A stretch of 64,000 bases of DNA from Pseudomonas sp. MYb327 (GCF_040438925.1 NZ_CP159258.1:4720501-4784500); one strand, 5' to 3'; positions 47,185-56,642 are shown, numbered from the stretch's first letter. Notes: generated by a model from the sequence alone, not told the origin. Made by a program: numbers and translations.

Positions 47185-48597
47185 CTACTGTTTTCGGTGA
47201 TTGGCTATGTGGTTTCGAGGAGTATTGGCCCTCAGATTATCCACGTCATACACGGCTCCTCCGTCAGCAATACGCTCAACGTGGTGCAGCTCGAAAGTAC
47301 TTCTTTTTCCTACGGTATCTTTATCGCGAGCAATTGGTGCATAGCCGGACTTTATACGGTTTAGATTATCTTCATTGAATTGACGATGTAGCTCAGGGTC
47401 GCCTGCTATTACTTTCCAAAACGCCTTCCTAAACGCATCAAAACTAGAAAACTCGCGACCTCTAAGCTGATCGGCAATTCGCGTTGGGACCGGGGAACCT
47501 TCTCCGGCACCTGCCCCGGCGAGCCAAATCCCCGTCACGTCTTGACCAACACCTGTAACCACACCGGGCGCACCACGCACGTTGAGCGAGATATAGACCG
47601 GCAGGATTTGCGGCTGCCCCGGAAACCAGATAATGGCATCCCGGAAGTCCGCTGGGTTTGCCGGATGCTCATAACGTTGCTCGGCCTGTTCGGCTACAGG
47701 AAAGACAAACGCGGCCGGTAATGGCGGGGCACCTTCCAGCGCTGGAATGCCCAGCACCCTGCTGGTATCGACGGCAGGTGTCCAGATCAACTCCACCCCG
47801 TCGCCCAGATCCGCGACGAGTTGATCACCGCGCGCCGTTGCGGCAATCACCGGGACACTTCGCCACGCGGAGTTGTAACCGGTGTACACCCCGAACGCGC
47901 TGACCGATTCTCCGGGCAGGTGTTTGACGTTGACCCGTACACCGATGTTGGCCACGGTCAGATTGGCAAATTCTTCGGTACTGTAAAACGCAGCGTCAGA
48001 TGCAAAATTACTTGGCCAGAGCATGGCGACGGTGCCTGCAATACCGCCAGCCACAACACCTGCGCTGAGGGCCGTACCGGACAGGCCCAACGACAACGAG
48101 CCGCCGACTCGTGAAGCAAGGGTCAGTGCCGTGGCTGAGCCGCCTATCAGGTGGAGTGGTGTGCCCGCCAAGGTGATGGCTTCACGGGTGCTGAGCACTG
48201 CATAAGTGCCGTAATTACCCAGGCTCTCAAATGGGGCGGTCCCGTTCGGATGGCAGACCTGCCCCTTAGCCACGCTGGTGGATTTAGCGAATGTGCAGTC
48301 CTGGACGGAAGGTGATTTCAGTTGCTCGGCTTTTTCACGTTCGCCACATACGCGCAGAAATTCATCTTGTCGAGCGCGCTCGGCTTTTTGAAGCGCTTCG
48401 TATCGATGTGTCTCTTCCTTTTGTTCCCGCTCACGCGCTAAGGCGGTCTTTACTTTATTGGGCCTGGACGGCTCCATTTCGCGCGGTAAAACACTAATGA
48501 CATAAGGCCATGTTTTAGACCTTATCAATCCTCGCCGCTTGAGCGATTCGTCACTTTCCTCAGACAACTTCCTAGACGCTCTCGGCACTCTATCCAA
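47185..48597 (-). CDS. S-type bacteriocin with HNH DNase domain
   Basis: About 470 aa. A short helical coiled coil (about residues 50-95) and a glycine-rich hydrophobic stretch (about 130-195) precede a pyocin S-type translocation domain (about 205-360) and a colicin E9-like DNase (about 365-470). The HNH site is His439, Asn454, His463 and His467 (ELHH...VYDVDN...NHIANHR). Immunity is encoded just downstream. The N-terminus is uncertain: the frame is open to a TAA about 40 nt above 48597 and the first start is a TTG without Shine-Dalgarno; an ATG at 48477 also lacks one. Compared with typical S pyocins of 600 aa or more, a receptor-binding region is not evident. Confidence 0.85.
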   Translation of the reverse strand: MDRVPRASRKLSEESDESLKRRGLIRSKTWPYVISVLPREMEPSRPNKVKTALAREREQKEETHRYEALQKAERARQDEFLRVCGEREKAEQLKSPSVQDCTFAKSTSVAKGQVCHPNGTAPFESLGNYGTYAVLSTREAITLAGTPLHLIGGSATALTLASRVGGSLSLGLSGTALSAGVVAGGIAGTVAMLWPSNFASDAAFYSTEEFANLTVANIGVRVNVKHLPGESVSAFGVYTGYNSAWRSVPVIAATARGDQLVADLGDGVELIWTPAVDTSRVLGIPALEGAPPLPAAFVFPVAEQAEQRYEHPANPADFRDAIIWFPGQPQILPVYISLNVRGAPGVVTGVGQDVTGIWLAGAGAGEGSPVPTRIADQLRGREFSSFDAFRKAFWKVIAGDPELHRQFNEDNLNRIKSGYAPIARDKDTVGKRSTFELHHVERIADGGAVYDVDNLRANTPRNHIANHRKQ

Positions 48598-48844
48598 GCA
48601 AAATCCATTTGTGAGGGCCGGAAAGCAGCCACAGACTTATCGGTGAATCCCTAAACCCTAACAGCCGTAGACCTGCTCAGATCATGTAGGTCAAAAATCA
48701 GAAGTTGTTGGCAGACGAGACGTTCCGAACGCGAGGAAATTGCTTTGAGGTAGGTAGGAAATATCCTCAAACGCCACATTCATTGTCTGAAGTACTTGGT
48801 TACTCACATCTAACCCCTACTTCTGTAATCGCCTGCCGAATGGC
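48598..48844. other. Non-coding interval upstream of the bacteriocin gene
   Basis: About 250 AT-rich bp separate the bacteriocin reading frame from a REP doublet. No gene of convincing length is present and I could not find a clear PrtN P-box or LexA box. It probably holds the bacteriocin promoter or, if the bacteriocin lost its N-terminus, a decayed 5' part. Confidence 0.4.
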
Positions 48845-48934
48845 TGTAGGAGCCGGCTTGCTGGCGACAGCGGACTGTCAGCAACATTGGCGTTGACTGA
48901 CCCGACGCCATCGCCAGCAAGCAGGCTCCTGCAG
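48845..48934. repeat. REP doublet (TGTAGGAGC family)
   Basis: TGTAGGAGCCGGCTTGCTGG and an inverse copy ending CAGGCTCCTGCAG, separated by about 35 nt, immediately behind the LysR gene stop. Confidence 0.84.
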
Positions 48935-48936
48935 CG

Positions 48937-49839
48937 TCACGATTGCAGCGGCTCCACCTTCCTCGTCAACAACTCCACAAACGCCCGCGCCATCGGCGAT
49001 TTCTGATCCTTGCGCTGCACCAGCCACACCGCGGATATGGCCGCTGGATCGAGCAACGGCCGATACACCACACCATCGATGCGCATCCGTTGATAAGACG
49101 CGGGCAATACCGAAACACCCAACCCCGCTGCCACCAGGCCGATGATGGTCATCGCCTCGCCCGCCTCCTGGGCAAAGTGCGGACTGAAGCCGGCATCGCG
49201 AGCCAGGCTGAGCAACTGCGCATACAGACCACTGCCGTAGCTGCGCGGGAAAAACACGAAGGGTTCGAGGGCCAGGGCGGACAGGAACAAGCCTTCTTCA
49301 CTGTCCTTGACCAACGGGTGCTTGGAGCTGAGCACCGCAACCAGCGGCTCGCGCATCAGTTCGACCACGCTGAGGCAATCCGGCAGCCCCAATGGCCGCA
49401 TGATCCCGACCTCGATTGACTCATCCACCAGCGCATCAGCCACTTGGGTGCTGCTCATTTCCCGCAGGTTCAGGTGCACCGCCGGAAAACGCTGGCGAAA
49501 CGAGAAAATCGCTTGGGGAATGGTCGAGTTGAACGGTGCCGATGAAGTGAAGCCGATCTTCAGCTCACCCAATTCACCGAGCTGCGCCCGCCGCGCAACA
49601 TCCGCCGCTTTATCGACTTGCGCCAATACCAATCGCGCCTCCTCGAGGAACAGCCGGCCGGCCTCACTCAGTTCAACCCGACGATTGGTCCGCTCAAACA
49701 ACCGTGCGCCGACCTCCTGTTCCAGCGCTTGAATCTGCTGGCTCAGCGGTGGCTGCGAGATGCCCAGCACCTGTGCGGCGCGGCCGAAATGCAGTTCTTC
49801 GGCGACGGCGATGAAGTAGCGCAGGTGACGTAATTCCAT
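48937..49839 (-). CDS. LysR-family transcriptional regulator
   Basis: A 300-aa LTTR with an N-terminal winged helix (MELRHLRYFIAVAEELHFGRAAQVLGISQPPLSQQI, residues 1-60) and a periplasmic-binding-like effector domain with the strand LKIGFTSSA near residue 92. It is divergent from an MFS transporter gene 119 bp away, the usual arrangement for a regulator controlling its neighbour. The inducer is unknown. Confidence 0.92.
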   Translation of the reverse strand: MELRHLRYFIAVAEELHFGRAAQVLGISQPPLSQQIQALEQEVGARLFERTNRRVELSEAGRLFLEEARLVLAQVDKAADVARRAQLGELGELKIGFTSSAPFNSTIPQAIFSFRQRFPAVHLNLREMSSTQVADALVDESIEVGIMRPLGLPDCLSVVELMREPLVAVLSSKHPLVKDSEEGLFLSALALEPFVFFPRSYGSGLYAQLLSLARDAGFSPHFAQEAGEAMTIIGLVAAGLGVSVLPASYQRMRIDGVVYRPLLDPAAISAVWLVQRKDQKSPMARAFVELLTRKVEPLQS

Positions 49840-49958
49840 GGGATTTCCATTAGGTCGTAAAAGCTATCAAACAGGTCGAACAATATATTGGATTGAATCA
49901 ATAGCCAGCTATATGCTTTTTTCACTGCCTGACCGGCTGCTCCCTCTTGAGGTCCAAC
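49840..49958. promoter_or_regulatory. Divergent LysR/MFS promoter region
   Basis: A 119-bp AT-rich region. It contains AATATATTGG-ATTGAATCAAT, in which ATTG and CAAT form the ends of an imperfect palindrome compatible with a LysR-type T-N11-A box. The site is a candidate only. Confidence 0.35.
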
Positions 49959-51239
49959 GTGAAAACTGCTGTCGCCCCACTTGCCCATGAAGTTCCACCT
50001 GCCGGACAGGACGATGTCGTCGCTGAACTCAAGGAGATCTACATCGAAAAAGGCACGCCGGCGTTCATGCGTACGGTGCTGGCGCTGTTCTGCGGCGGCT
50101 TCGCGACGTTTGCCCTGCTTTACTGCGTGCAGCCGATGATGCCGCTGTTGTCCCACGAATATTCGATCAATGCGGCACAGAGCAGCCTGATCCTGTCGGT
50201 GGCTACCGGAATGCTCGCCATCGGTCTGCTGATCACCGGCCCGATCTCCGATCGCGTCGGGCGCAAACCGGTCATGGTCGCGGCGCTGTTTGCCGCTGCG
50301 CTGTGCACCATGGCCAGCGCGATGATGCCGAGCTGGCACGGCGTGCTGGTCATGCGCGCGCTGATTGGCTTGTCGCTGAGTGGTCTGGCGGCAGTCGCCA
50401 TGACCTATCTGAGCGAGGAAATTCACCCGCAACATATTGGCCTCGCGATGGGCTTGTACATCGGCGGCAACGCCATCGGCGGGATGAGCGGGCGGCTGAT
50501 TACCGGTGTGTTGATCGACTTCGTCAGCTGGCATACGGCGATGTTGGTGATCGGTGGCCTGGCGCTGATTGCCGCGTCGGTGTTCTGGAAGATCCTCCCA
50601 GAATCGCGCAACTTCCGCGCCCGTTCGTTGCATCCGCGCAGCTTGCTCGACGGCTTTACCATGCACTTTCGCGACGCCGGTCTGCCGCTGTTATTCCTCG
50701 AAGCTTTTGTGCTGATGGGTGCGTTCGTCACGCTGTTCAACTACATCGGCTATCGCTTGCTGGCCGCGCCGTATCACATGGAACAGGCCTTCGTCGGATT
50801 GCTGTCGGTGGTGTACCTGTCGGGCATCTACAGCTCGGCGAAAATCGGTTCAATGGCCGACAGACTCGGCCGCCGCAAAGTGCTTTGGGGCACCATCGCG
50901 TTGATGATCGGTGGTCTCGCCCTGACGATGTTTACGCCATTGCCATTGGTAATCATCGGCATGCTGATCTTTACCTTCGGCTTCTTTGGCGCCCACTCGG
51001 TGGCCAGCAGTTGGATTGGCCGCCGCGCCACCAGGGCCAAGGGACAAGCATCGTCCCTGTACCTGTTCAGCTACTACGCCGGGGGAAGCATCGCCGGTAC
51101 CGCAGGCGGCGTGTTCTGGCACCTGGGTGGCTGGAACGGTATCGGTTTGTTCATCGGTACGTTGCTGCTGATCGCCCTGCTCGCCGCGTTGAAGCTGGCG
51201 AAGTTGCCTCCACTGCCGAGCAGCGGCGCAACTACCTGA
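49959..51239 (+). CDS. MFS transporter, YnfM-like
   Basis: A 426-aa major facilitator with 12 membrane segments. The TM2-TM3 loop carries GPISDRVGRKPVM, the MFS motif A, with a weaker copy (GSMADRLGRRKVLWG) in the second half. The closest type is the YnfM/YNFM family of putative drug or metabolite exporters. The start is a GTG at 49959 behind TTGAGG; an in-frame TTG at 49947 lacks a binding site. The last 8 nt overlap the end of gspM on the opposite strand. Confidence 0.88.
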   Translation: MKTAVAPLAHEVPPAGQDDVVAELKEIYIEKGTPAFMRTVLALFCGGFATFALLYCVQPMMPLLSHEYSINAAQSSLILSVATGMLAIGLLITGPISDRVGRKPVMVAALFAAALCTMASAMMPSWHGVLVMRALIGLSLSGLAAVAMTYLSEEIHPQHIGLAMGLYIGGNAIGGMSGRLITGVLIDFVSWHTAMLVIGGLALIAASVFWKILPESRNFRARSLHPRSLLDGFTMHFRDAGLPLLFLEAFVLMGAFVTLFNYIGYRLLAAPYHMEQAFVGLLSVVYLSGIYSSAKIGSMADRLGRRKVLWGTIALMIGGLALTMFTPLPLVIIGMLIFTFGFFGAHSVASSWIGRRATRAKGQASSLYLFSYYAGGSIAGTAGGVFWHLGGWNGIGLFIGTLLLIALLAALKLAKLPPLPSSGATT

Positions 51240-51690
51240 GCACCATCCGCGCCTCCAGCACGGCGTCACGTTTTTCCAGCGTCAGCGATTGCAGTGCGAC
51301 ACCGTCGCGCTCGATGCGATCCAGCCATGGCAGCATTGCCATGGCGTCGCCGCTGAGGGTCAGGCGCAAGACTTCGTTGTCGCTGTCCATTTGATGCAGC
51401 TCAAGCCCGGCGGCGCTGGCGCTTTCACTGATGCGCAGTGACAGGGGTTGATCGACGGATTCGGGAACAAGATTACGGGGTCGCGCCTGTTGCAGTTGTG
51501 CCGCCAGTGCCAGTTGTTGCTGGTACTGACGCTCCGCTGTCGCAAGCCGTTGTTGCGTCGGCTGCCACACCAGACTGAATGCCACGACGCTCAGGACAAA
51601 CACGCTCAATCCGAGTATCAGGCGTTGTTCGCGCAGGGACAGCTGCTGCCAGCGCCGCACAGCGACCGCTCTTAACACTGTTGCCTTCAT
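51232..51690 (-). CDS. gspM: Type II secretion protein GspM
   Basis: A 152-aa bitopic inner-membrane protein of the T2SS assembly platform: a cytoplasmic N-terminus, one TM (LILGLSVFVLSVVAFSLVW, about residues 24-42) and a periplasmic ferredoxin-like domain. It binds GspL. It is the last gene of the operon; start overlaps gspL by 4 nt. Sequence similarity in this family is low, so identity rests on topology and position after gspL. Confidence 0.88.
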   Translation of the reverse strand: MKATVLRAVAVRRWQQLSLREQRLILGLSVFVLSVVAFSLVWQPTQQRLATAERQYQQQLALAAQLQQARPRNLVPESVDQPLSLRISESASAAGLELHQMDSDNEVLRLTLSGDAMAMLPWLDRIERDGVALQSLTLEKRDAVLEARMVLR

Positions 51691-52787
51691 GCCTCTTGCT
51701 CCATTGTCAAAATCGCCTGCACCCGGTTGCTGTCCTTGCTCGCGCTGTCGATCCGCACCGGCAAGCCTTGTTGTCGCCCACGCTCACGCAGCAACTCCAG
51801 CTCGGAAAAGCTGTTGGCCGATAGCTGGACTTTCCAGCCATCGCCCTCGCGAAACTCGATGCGCTGCACTTCGACATTGCTCGCGCCGATGACTTGCTCG
51901 ACCAGGTGGACCAGGCCGGCGACTCGGCTACTTTTTGCTTCCGTTCCCTGGCCTTGCAGGGCCTTGAGCTGCGCCGCGAGGTCGACGATGCGAGTCTGCT
52001 CCGGATACAGCGCTTTGAACTGCTGCTCGCTGCGACTGTAGAGCTGACGGCTTTGGCTTTCGAGAAAATGGATGCGTACTTCAGTGGCGCCCCAGTTCAG
52101 CAGCAACAGCATCAACATTGCTGCCCCGGCGAGACGCCAGGGCAGACGTTTTCCACGCGGGGCGAAATCACCATGCAGCAGGTTGATTGCCTGTCCGTGA
52201 CCGCCGATCAACCACTGATCGACATCCTCCTGACGCTCGTCGCGCCACTGAACATCAGAGGGTAAACCTGCCCTGAGCAGCACCAATCCTTCCTCCGCCA
52301 ACGTCAGACGAGCCGGCAGCCCGCCACCCAGCATCCAGCGACCGAACCACCAAACGCCAAGCGCCTGATCCTGCGGCAACAGATCGGCGTCGACCAAAAC
52401 CGAGCGTACTTCAACGCCCATTTCGGCCAACAACGCGAGCACGGCAGCAAAGCGCTCCCGATCAATCACCATCACCGAATAACGCCCTTGCGAATCGCGA
52501 GCGCCGACGCTCAAGTGCAGTTTCTCCAGCGATTCGCTCAGTTGTTCTTCAATCGCGAACGCGATGGCGTGTGCATCGGGTCGGCGCCGGGAGGGCCACG
52601 GTTCACTGCGCACCCAACTGCACAATTCCATGGGCAACAGCAGGTCGACGGCCTGCCCCTTCAGAACCTGCGGCGCCTGACTCAATGGCATGAGCTGTCG
52701 TTGACCGGTCGATGACCACAGGCAGCACGGCCACTCGAATGACGGCGAGTGCAGGCCTTCGGCCGTCAGGTAGAGCCAGGTTTTCAT
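51687..52787 (-). CDS. gspL: Type II secretion protein GspL
   Basis: A 366-aa platform protein with an actin-like cytoplasmic domain (about residues 1-215), a TM near 222-240 (LAGAAMLMLLLLNWGATEV) and a periplasmic ferredoxin-like domain. GspL anchors the ATPase GspE to the inner membrane and dimerises with GspM. It overlaps gspK and gspM by 4 nt each. Confidence 0.92.
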   Translation of the reverse strand: MKTWLYLTAEGLHSPSFEWPCCLWSSTGQRQLMPLSQAPQVLKGQAVDLLLPMELCSWVRSEPWPSRRRPDAHAIAFAIEEQLSESLEKLHLSVGARDSQGRYSVMVIDRERFAAVLALLAEMGVEVRSVLVDADLLPQDQALGVWWFGRWMLGGGLPARLTLAEEGLVLLRAGLPSDVQWRDERQEDVDQWLIGGHGQAINLLHGDFAPRGKRLPWRLAGAAMLMLLLLNWGATEVRIHFLESQSRQLYSRSEQQFKALYPEQTRIVDLAAQLKALQGQGTEAKSSRVAGLVHLVEQVIGASNVEVQRIEFREGDGWKVQLSANSFSELELLRERGRQQGLPVRIDSASKDSNRVQAILTMEQEA

Positions 52788-53614
52788 TGGGTTATCTCAT
52801 GGGTATTGGACGGCAAAACTCGCCGTTGCAGGATTTTCAGCTGGCGCGTCTTGGGGTCGCGCTCGACATCGGTGGCCAGGCGAAAACGGCTCTGCCCCTG
52901 AGTCACCTGAACGGTGATCCGGTACCAGCGGCTGTCGATGCCCAGACCGTGACTGCTCACACCCAGACCGGCGAGCAGCGGACCCTGCGTGAAAGCCTGG
53001 ACGCTCGGCCATGGAGCCTCAGACCGCTGGCGCATCAGCGCATCCGCCTGGAGGGCGTCGATACCATCGAGTGCGCGCAGCACCAGCGCCGGGGCGGTAT
53101 TGATGTTCAAGGCGGCGTCCGTGGGCAACAGGGCTATCCAGGGTTCGAGCCGACGCAGACGTATACCGTCGACACCCGGCAACAAGCGAAGCTGACTCAA
53201 CTCTCGCAAGGCGCCCACCTGCTCAAGTTGCAAAGCAGGCAGCCCGAGCAACGCCTGCAAACGCACCCAACGGTGGAGCGTAACCTGATCAATCTGTCCC
53301 TGAATCAACACGGCATTGAGATTGAAGCGTCCAGCCAGGTCTTCGATATCGATATGGACTTGCGCGTCTTCAATATCAAAAGCGGTTGCCGGGTCAGGTA
53401 TCAAATCAGTGTTATTTTGCTGAGCCTGAAGCTGTGCCATCGCCCAGGTTTCCGCGGCGGAACCGAGTTGGCGCACATGCATCTGCTGCAACTGTTGTCC
53501 GCTGCTCTGCAGCAACAAACGATGGCTGCGCAGCACCCCGCCGATGATCAACAGCGCCAGGCTCATGACCAGCAATACGCTGATCAACGCCACGCCACGT
53601 TGACGAGCCTTCAA
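52784..53614 (-). CDS. gspK: Type II secretion minor pseudopilin GspK
   Basis: A 276-aa minor pseudopilin. A short prepilin leader ends MKARQRG, followed by the hydrophobic helix VALISVLLVMSLALLIIGGVL. GspK is the largest pseudopilin and lacks Glu5 of the mature protein, as here (VALISV). It caps the pseudopilus tip with GspI and GspJ. The domain LNINTAPALVLRAL is typical. It overlaps gspJ and gspL by 4 nt each. Confidence 0.93.
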   Translation of the reverse strand: MKARQRGVALISVLLVMSLALLIIGGVLRSHRLLLQSSGQQLQQMHVRQLGSAAETWAMAQLQAQQNNTDLIPDPATAFDIEDAQVHIDIEDLAGRFNLNAVLIQGQIDQVTLHRWVRLQALLGLPALQLEQVGALRELSQLRLLPGVDGIRLRRLEPWIALLPTDAALNINTAPALVLRALDGIDALQADALMRQRSEAPWPSVQAFTQGPLLAGLGVSSHGLGIDSRWYRITVQVTQGQSRFRLATDVERDPKTRQLKILQRRVLPSNTHEITQ

Positions 53615-54141
53615 GGCAACACACTCGGTAGTACCAGCACCCGACGGATCGCCTCGAAACGCCCCGTCGACACTTGCATTTCCAGCGCCAGCGGCAACGT
53701 CCCCCTCTGATCACTGCGCCAACCGCTCTGGCTATCGAACAGGCGCCAGCTCAGGTACCGGACGTCGTCGAGCAGTTTCTGCTGCTGCACAATCAACGTG
53801 CCTTCGCCCTGGCTGTCGCGCCACAACGCTCCATTGTCGAGACGGTAGGTCAGCGCCTGGCGTTCACTGCGCGGCTGGTCCAGCGGATTGCGCCAGTTGC
53901 TGCGCTGCAATTGCAGCTGGTTTTGTACAAGCACGATGGGTTGCTCAGTGATGTGCAACAGGTCGCGCTCAATCACAGCCACGGCGCGTTGCAGGCTTCT
54001 GAATTCACGCTCATGGGCGGTGGTGCCTTGCTGTACGCGCACGACGCCATCGAACAGCGTCCAACTGGCCAGCCCCAGCAGCGCGAAGATCGCAAGAGCG
54101 ATCACCAGCTCCAGCAAGGTGAACCCGGCCTGTTTACTCAT
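53611..54141 (-). CDS. gspJ: Type II secretion minor pseudopilin GspJ
   Basis: A 176-aa minor pseudopilin with a short leader MSKQAG cleaved before FTLLELVIALAIFALLG (mature Glu5 present). It belongs to the tip complex GspI-J-K. The start at 54141 gives the proper leader; an upstream ATG at 54195 would give an unusually long one. Overlaps gspI by 8 nt. Confidence 0.93.
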   Translation of the reverse strand: MSKQAGFTLLELVIALAIFALLGLASWTLFDGVVRVQQGTTAHEREFRSLQRAVAVIERDLLHITEQPIVLVQNQLQLQRSNWRNPLDQPRSERQALTYRLDNGALWRDSQGEGTLIVQQQKLLDDVRYLSWRLFDSQSGWRSDQRGTLPLALEMQVSTGRFEAIRRVLVLPSVLP

Positions 54142-54517
54142 GGCGATTAGGGATCCAGCTGTTGGCGCGGTGCAGGGTCTGGTCGCGACCGGCAAGGCTT
54201 ACCTCAATGTCGACCGTGAGCAGGCGCGAATCGTTGGCGGTTCCAATGTGTTGACGCACGATCCAGTCGCGACGGTCCATGTGCACCACCCGTTGCGATT
54301 TCCCGATGATGGGGCCGGATTGCAGGCGCACTTCGCTCAACTGGTTATCCGCCACCCACGCCGCCAAAAAGCGCTCTTCGACCGCACTCGCCTGCTTGAT
54401 CACGTATTGGCTGGCGGACAAAACGGCCGTCGCGAGCGTCGCGAAAATCGCCAGGGCGACCATGATTTCCAGCAGGGTAAACCCGGCCATGCGCGGGAAG
54501 CACGATGGCCTAGCCAT
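54134..54517 (-). CDS. gspI: Type II secretion minor pseudopilin GspI
   Basis: A 127-aa minor pseudopilin. The leader MARPSCFPRMAG is cleaved before FTLLEIMVALAIFATLATAVL, and the C-terminal globular part has the GspI pattern (AWVADNQLSEVRL). It initiates tip assembly of the pseudopilus. It overlaps gspH by 8 nt and gspJ by 8 nt. Confidence 0.93.
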   Translation of the reverse strand: MARPSCFPRMAGFTLLEIMVALAIFATLATAVLSASQYVIKQASAVEERFLAAWVADNQLSEVRLQSGPIIGKSQRVVHMDRRDWIVRQHIGTANDSRLLTVDIEVSLAGRDQTLHRANSWIPNRHE

Positions 54518-54977
54518 CGATCACCACCTCGCCAATACCATCACTGGACAGGCTCAACCAGCTCCGGTCTTTGGTCTCGAACGTCAACGTGAACGCGCTT
54601 GTTTCGTCGCTGCTGAGCATCAGCAATTGAGGTGGACCTTCATCGGTGCCCAGGCTCACGGAGTAACCCTCGTGCTTCAGGCGCAGGCGCAAGTTGTCGG
54701 GCCATCGATAAAGCGTCGATACAGGCTCCCAGCCGCGAATGCCGAGCCGCATCGCCCGGTAGCCGCCGACGCTCAAGCGCACACCGTGCTCCTGACTTTC
54801 GAGCACTGCCTTCTCGCGTAACTGGCGAATCATGCCAGCCAGCGTGTCAGCCTCTTGCCTGGCCTGGCGCGCCGGATTCACACCGGTGGTAAAACTCACC
54901 ATGCCCGCCAGCACGCCGATCAACACGATCACGATCATCAATTCCAGCAAGGTAAACCCCCGACAACGACGCCGCAT
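54510..54977 (-). CDS. gspH: Type II secretion minor pseudopilin GspH
   Basis: A 155-aa pseudopilin. A leader MRRRCRG precedes FTLLELMIVIVLIGVLAGMV, and the C-terminal domain has the GspH pattern of paired strands. It links the tip complex to the GspG filament. It starts 3 bp after the gspG stop. Confidence 0.93.
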   Translation of the reverse strand: MRRRCRGFTLLELMIVIVLIGVLAGMVSFTTGVNPARQARQEADTLAGMIRQLREKAVLESQEHGVRLSVGGYRAMRLGIRGWEPVSTLYRWPDNLRLRLKHEGYSVSLGTDEGPPQLLMLSSDETSAFTLTFETKDRSWLSLSSDGIGEVVIDG

Positions 54978-54980
54978 GAA

Positions 54981-55430
54981 TTAACCGCCCCAGTTGCCGA
55001 TGTCGGCCGCATGGCCCTCGCCGCCGACCACGCCATCGGAACCGAGGGAGTACACGTCATAGCTGCCATCGGCCGATTTCACCCCGGGATTGAGGTATTG
55101 ATAAGGCGTGCCCCACGGGTCCACGGGCAGCGTTTTCAGGTAACCCTGAGGATTCCAGTTGCGCGCCGCCGGCAGTCCCGAAGGGCGTTTGTTCAAGGCC
55201 TCCAGCCCCTGCTGTGTCGAGGGGTACTGGAAGTTGTCGAGGCGATACATTTCCAGGGCAGTGGCGATGGCCTGGAGATCGGTTTTGGCGGCGGTGACTT
55301 TGGCCTGATCGGGGCGGCTCATGAACTGCGGCACCACAATGGCCCCGAGAATGCCGATGATGACCACCACCACCATGATTTCGATCAGGGTAAAACCGCG
55401 CTGGGAAGATCTGTGACGTAGAGAGTTCAT
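54981..55430 (-). CDS. gspG: Type II secretion major pseudopilin GspG
   Basis: A 149-aa major pseudopilin. The leader MNSLRHRSSQRG is cleaved before FTLIEIMVVVVIIGILGAIVV. The mature protein shows the family signature DLQAIATALEMYRLDNFQYPSTQQGLEAL-like region and the calcium-loop area near YDVYSLGSDG. It forms the piston-like pseudopilus. Processing needs a prepilin peptidase, which is not encoded here. Confidence 0.96.
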   Translation of the reverse strand: MNSLRHRSSQRGFTLIEIMVVVVIIGILGAIVVPQFMSRPDQAKVTAAKTDLQAIATALEMYRLDNFQYPSTQQGLEALNKRPSGLPAARNWNPQGYLKTLPVDPWGTPYQYLNPGVKSADGSYDVYSLGSDGVVGGEGHAADIGNWGG

Positions 55431-55433
55431 GAA

Positions 55434-56639
55434 TCAATTCACCAATTGGTTGAGGCTGAGAATCGGGAGCAGGATGGCCAGTACGATCAGCAGCACGACG
55501 CCGCCCATCAGCACGAGCATGGCCGGTTCGAACAGGCTCACCACCAGCGCGATACGTGCCGCCAGGCTGCTTTCCTGTTGTTCGGCGGCGCGGGCCAGCA
55601 TGCGGTCGAGTTCGCCGGCGCGTTCGCCGCTGGCGATCATGTGCAGCATCATTGGCGGGATGTCGCCGCTCAGTTCGAGGCCACGGGTCAAGGTCCCGCC
55701 TTCACGGACTGAGCGGGCGACATCGGACATGCGGGCACGAATGGTCAGGTTGCCGATCACGGCAGCGGCGATTTCCAGTGCATCGACCAAGGGCACCGCA
55801 CTTTTGCCGAGGATCGCCAGGGTGCTGGCAAAGCGTGCCGCTTCCATTGCCCGCAGCACTTCGCCAATGAGCGGCAGGTTCAGCGCCAGCCGATGCCAAC
55901 GCAGTCGCCAGATCGGCTGGCGCAGGCTCCAGCGCCAAAGAGCGATCAGCAGGGCTATTGCGCCAATGAACAACAGGCCATGGTTGCGCAGCCCGTCACT
56001 GGCACTGATCAGCGCCCGGGTCAGTAAGGGCAACGACTGACCGCTGTCGACAAAAATTTTCACAACATCCGGGACCACGAAACCGAGCAGAAATCCGACG
56101 ATCACCACGCTGGCCAGCATCAGGATCAATGGGTACACCAACGCCATCTGGATTTTTTGTCGCGAGGCCTGGCGTGCCTGGGTGTACGCCGCCAGTTGCT
56201 CCAGCACATGACCCAGATGCCCGGAGCGTTCGCCAGCGGCCACGGTGGCGCGGAACAATTCGGGGAAGGCCTTGGGGAACTGTCCCAGCGCCGTCGCCAG
56301 CGCATGGCCTTCCATCACCCGACTTCGGACCGCTGATAACAAGCCGGCGACCCGACGCTTGGCACTCTGCTTTGCGACGGCGTCGAGGGCTTCCTCCAAC
56401 GGCAGGCCGGCCTGCACCAGCGTGGACAATTGCAACGTCAGCAGCGCCAGGTCCGCAGCACTCAATCGTCCTGCACCACGCGGTGTATGCGTGCCCGCGA
56501 CTTTTATCTCGCTTACGGCGCGAGGCCACACGCCGCGCTCGCGCAACAGTTGCCGCGCGTGGCGCGGGCTGTCGGCCTCCAGCCGTCCCTTGCAACGGCG
56601 CCCTTGAGCATCGTCGGCGCGGTAGTCAAAAGTCGGCAT
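55434..56639 (-). CDS. gspF: Type II secretion platform protein GspF
   Basis: A 401-aa polytopic inner-membrane protein with two homologous cytoplasmic T2SSF domains (about residues 65-190 and 270-390) and three membrane helices, including LILMLASVVIVGFLLGFVVP and the C-terminal MLVLMGGVVLLIVLAILLPIL. Motifs such as LVQAGLPLEEALDAVA and GERSGHLGHVLEQLA are diagnostic. It is flanked by 3-bp gaps. Confidence 0.96.
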   Translation of the reverse strand: MPTFDYRADDAQGRRCKGRLEADSPRHARQLLRERGVWPRAVSEIKVAGTHTPRGAGRLSAADLALLTLQLSTLVQAGLPLEEALDAVAKQSAKRRVAGLLSAVRSRVMEGHALATALGQFPKAFPELFRATVAAGERSGHLGHVLEQLAAYTQARQASRQKIQMALVYPLILMLASVVIVGFLLGFVVPDVVKIFVDSGQSLPLLTRALISASDGLRNHGLLFIGAIALLIALWRWSLRQPIWRLRWHRLALNLPLIGEVLRAMEAARFASTLAILGKSAVPLVDALEIAAAVIGNLTIRARMSDVARSVREGGTLTRGLELSGDIPPMMLHMIASGERAGELDRMLARAAEQQESSLAARIALVVSLFEPAMLVLMGGVVLLIVLAILLPILSLNQLVN

Positions 56640-56642
56640 GCC

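Noticed and set aside
46920..48597. Bacteriocin genes as part of a prophage or tailocin
   Set aside because: No phage structural, lysis or regulatory genes lie nearby; it is a stand-alone toxin-immunity pair.
48937..51239. Control of the gsp operon by the LysR regulator
   Set aside because: The regulator is divergent from the MFS gene and far from the gspC end of the operon, so there is no positional support.
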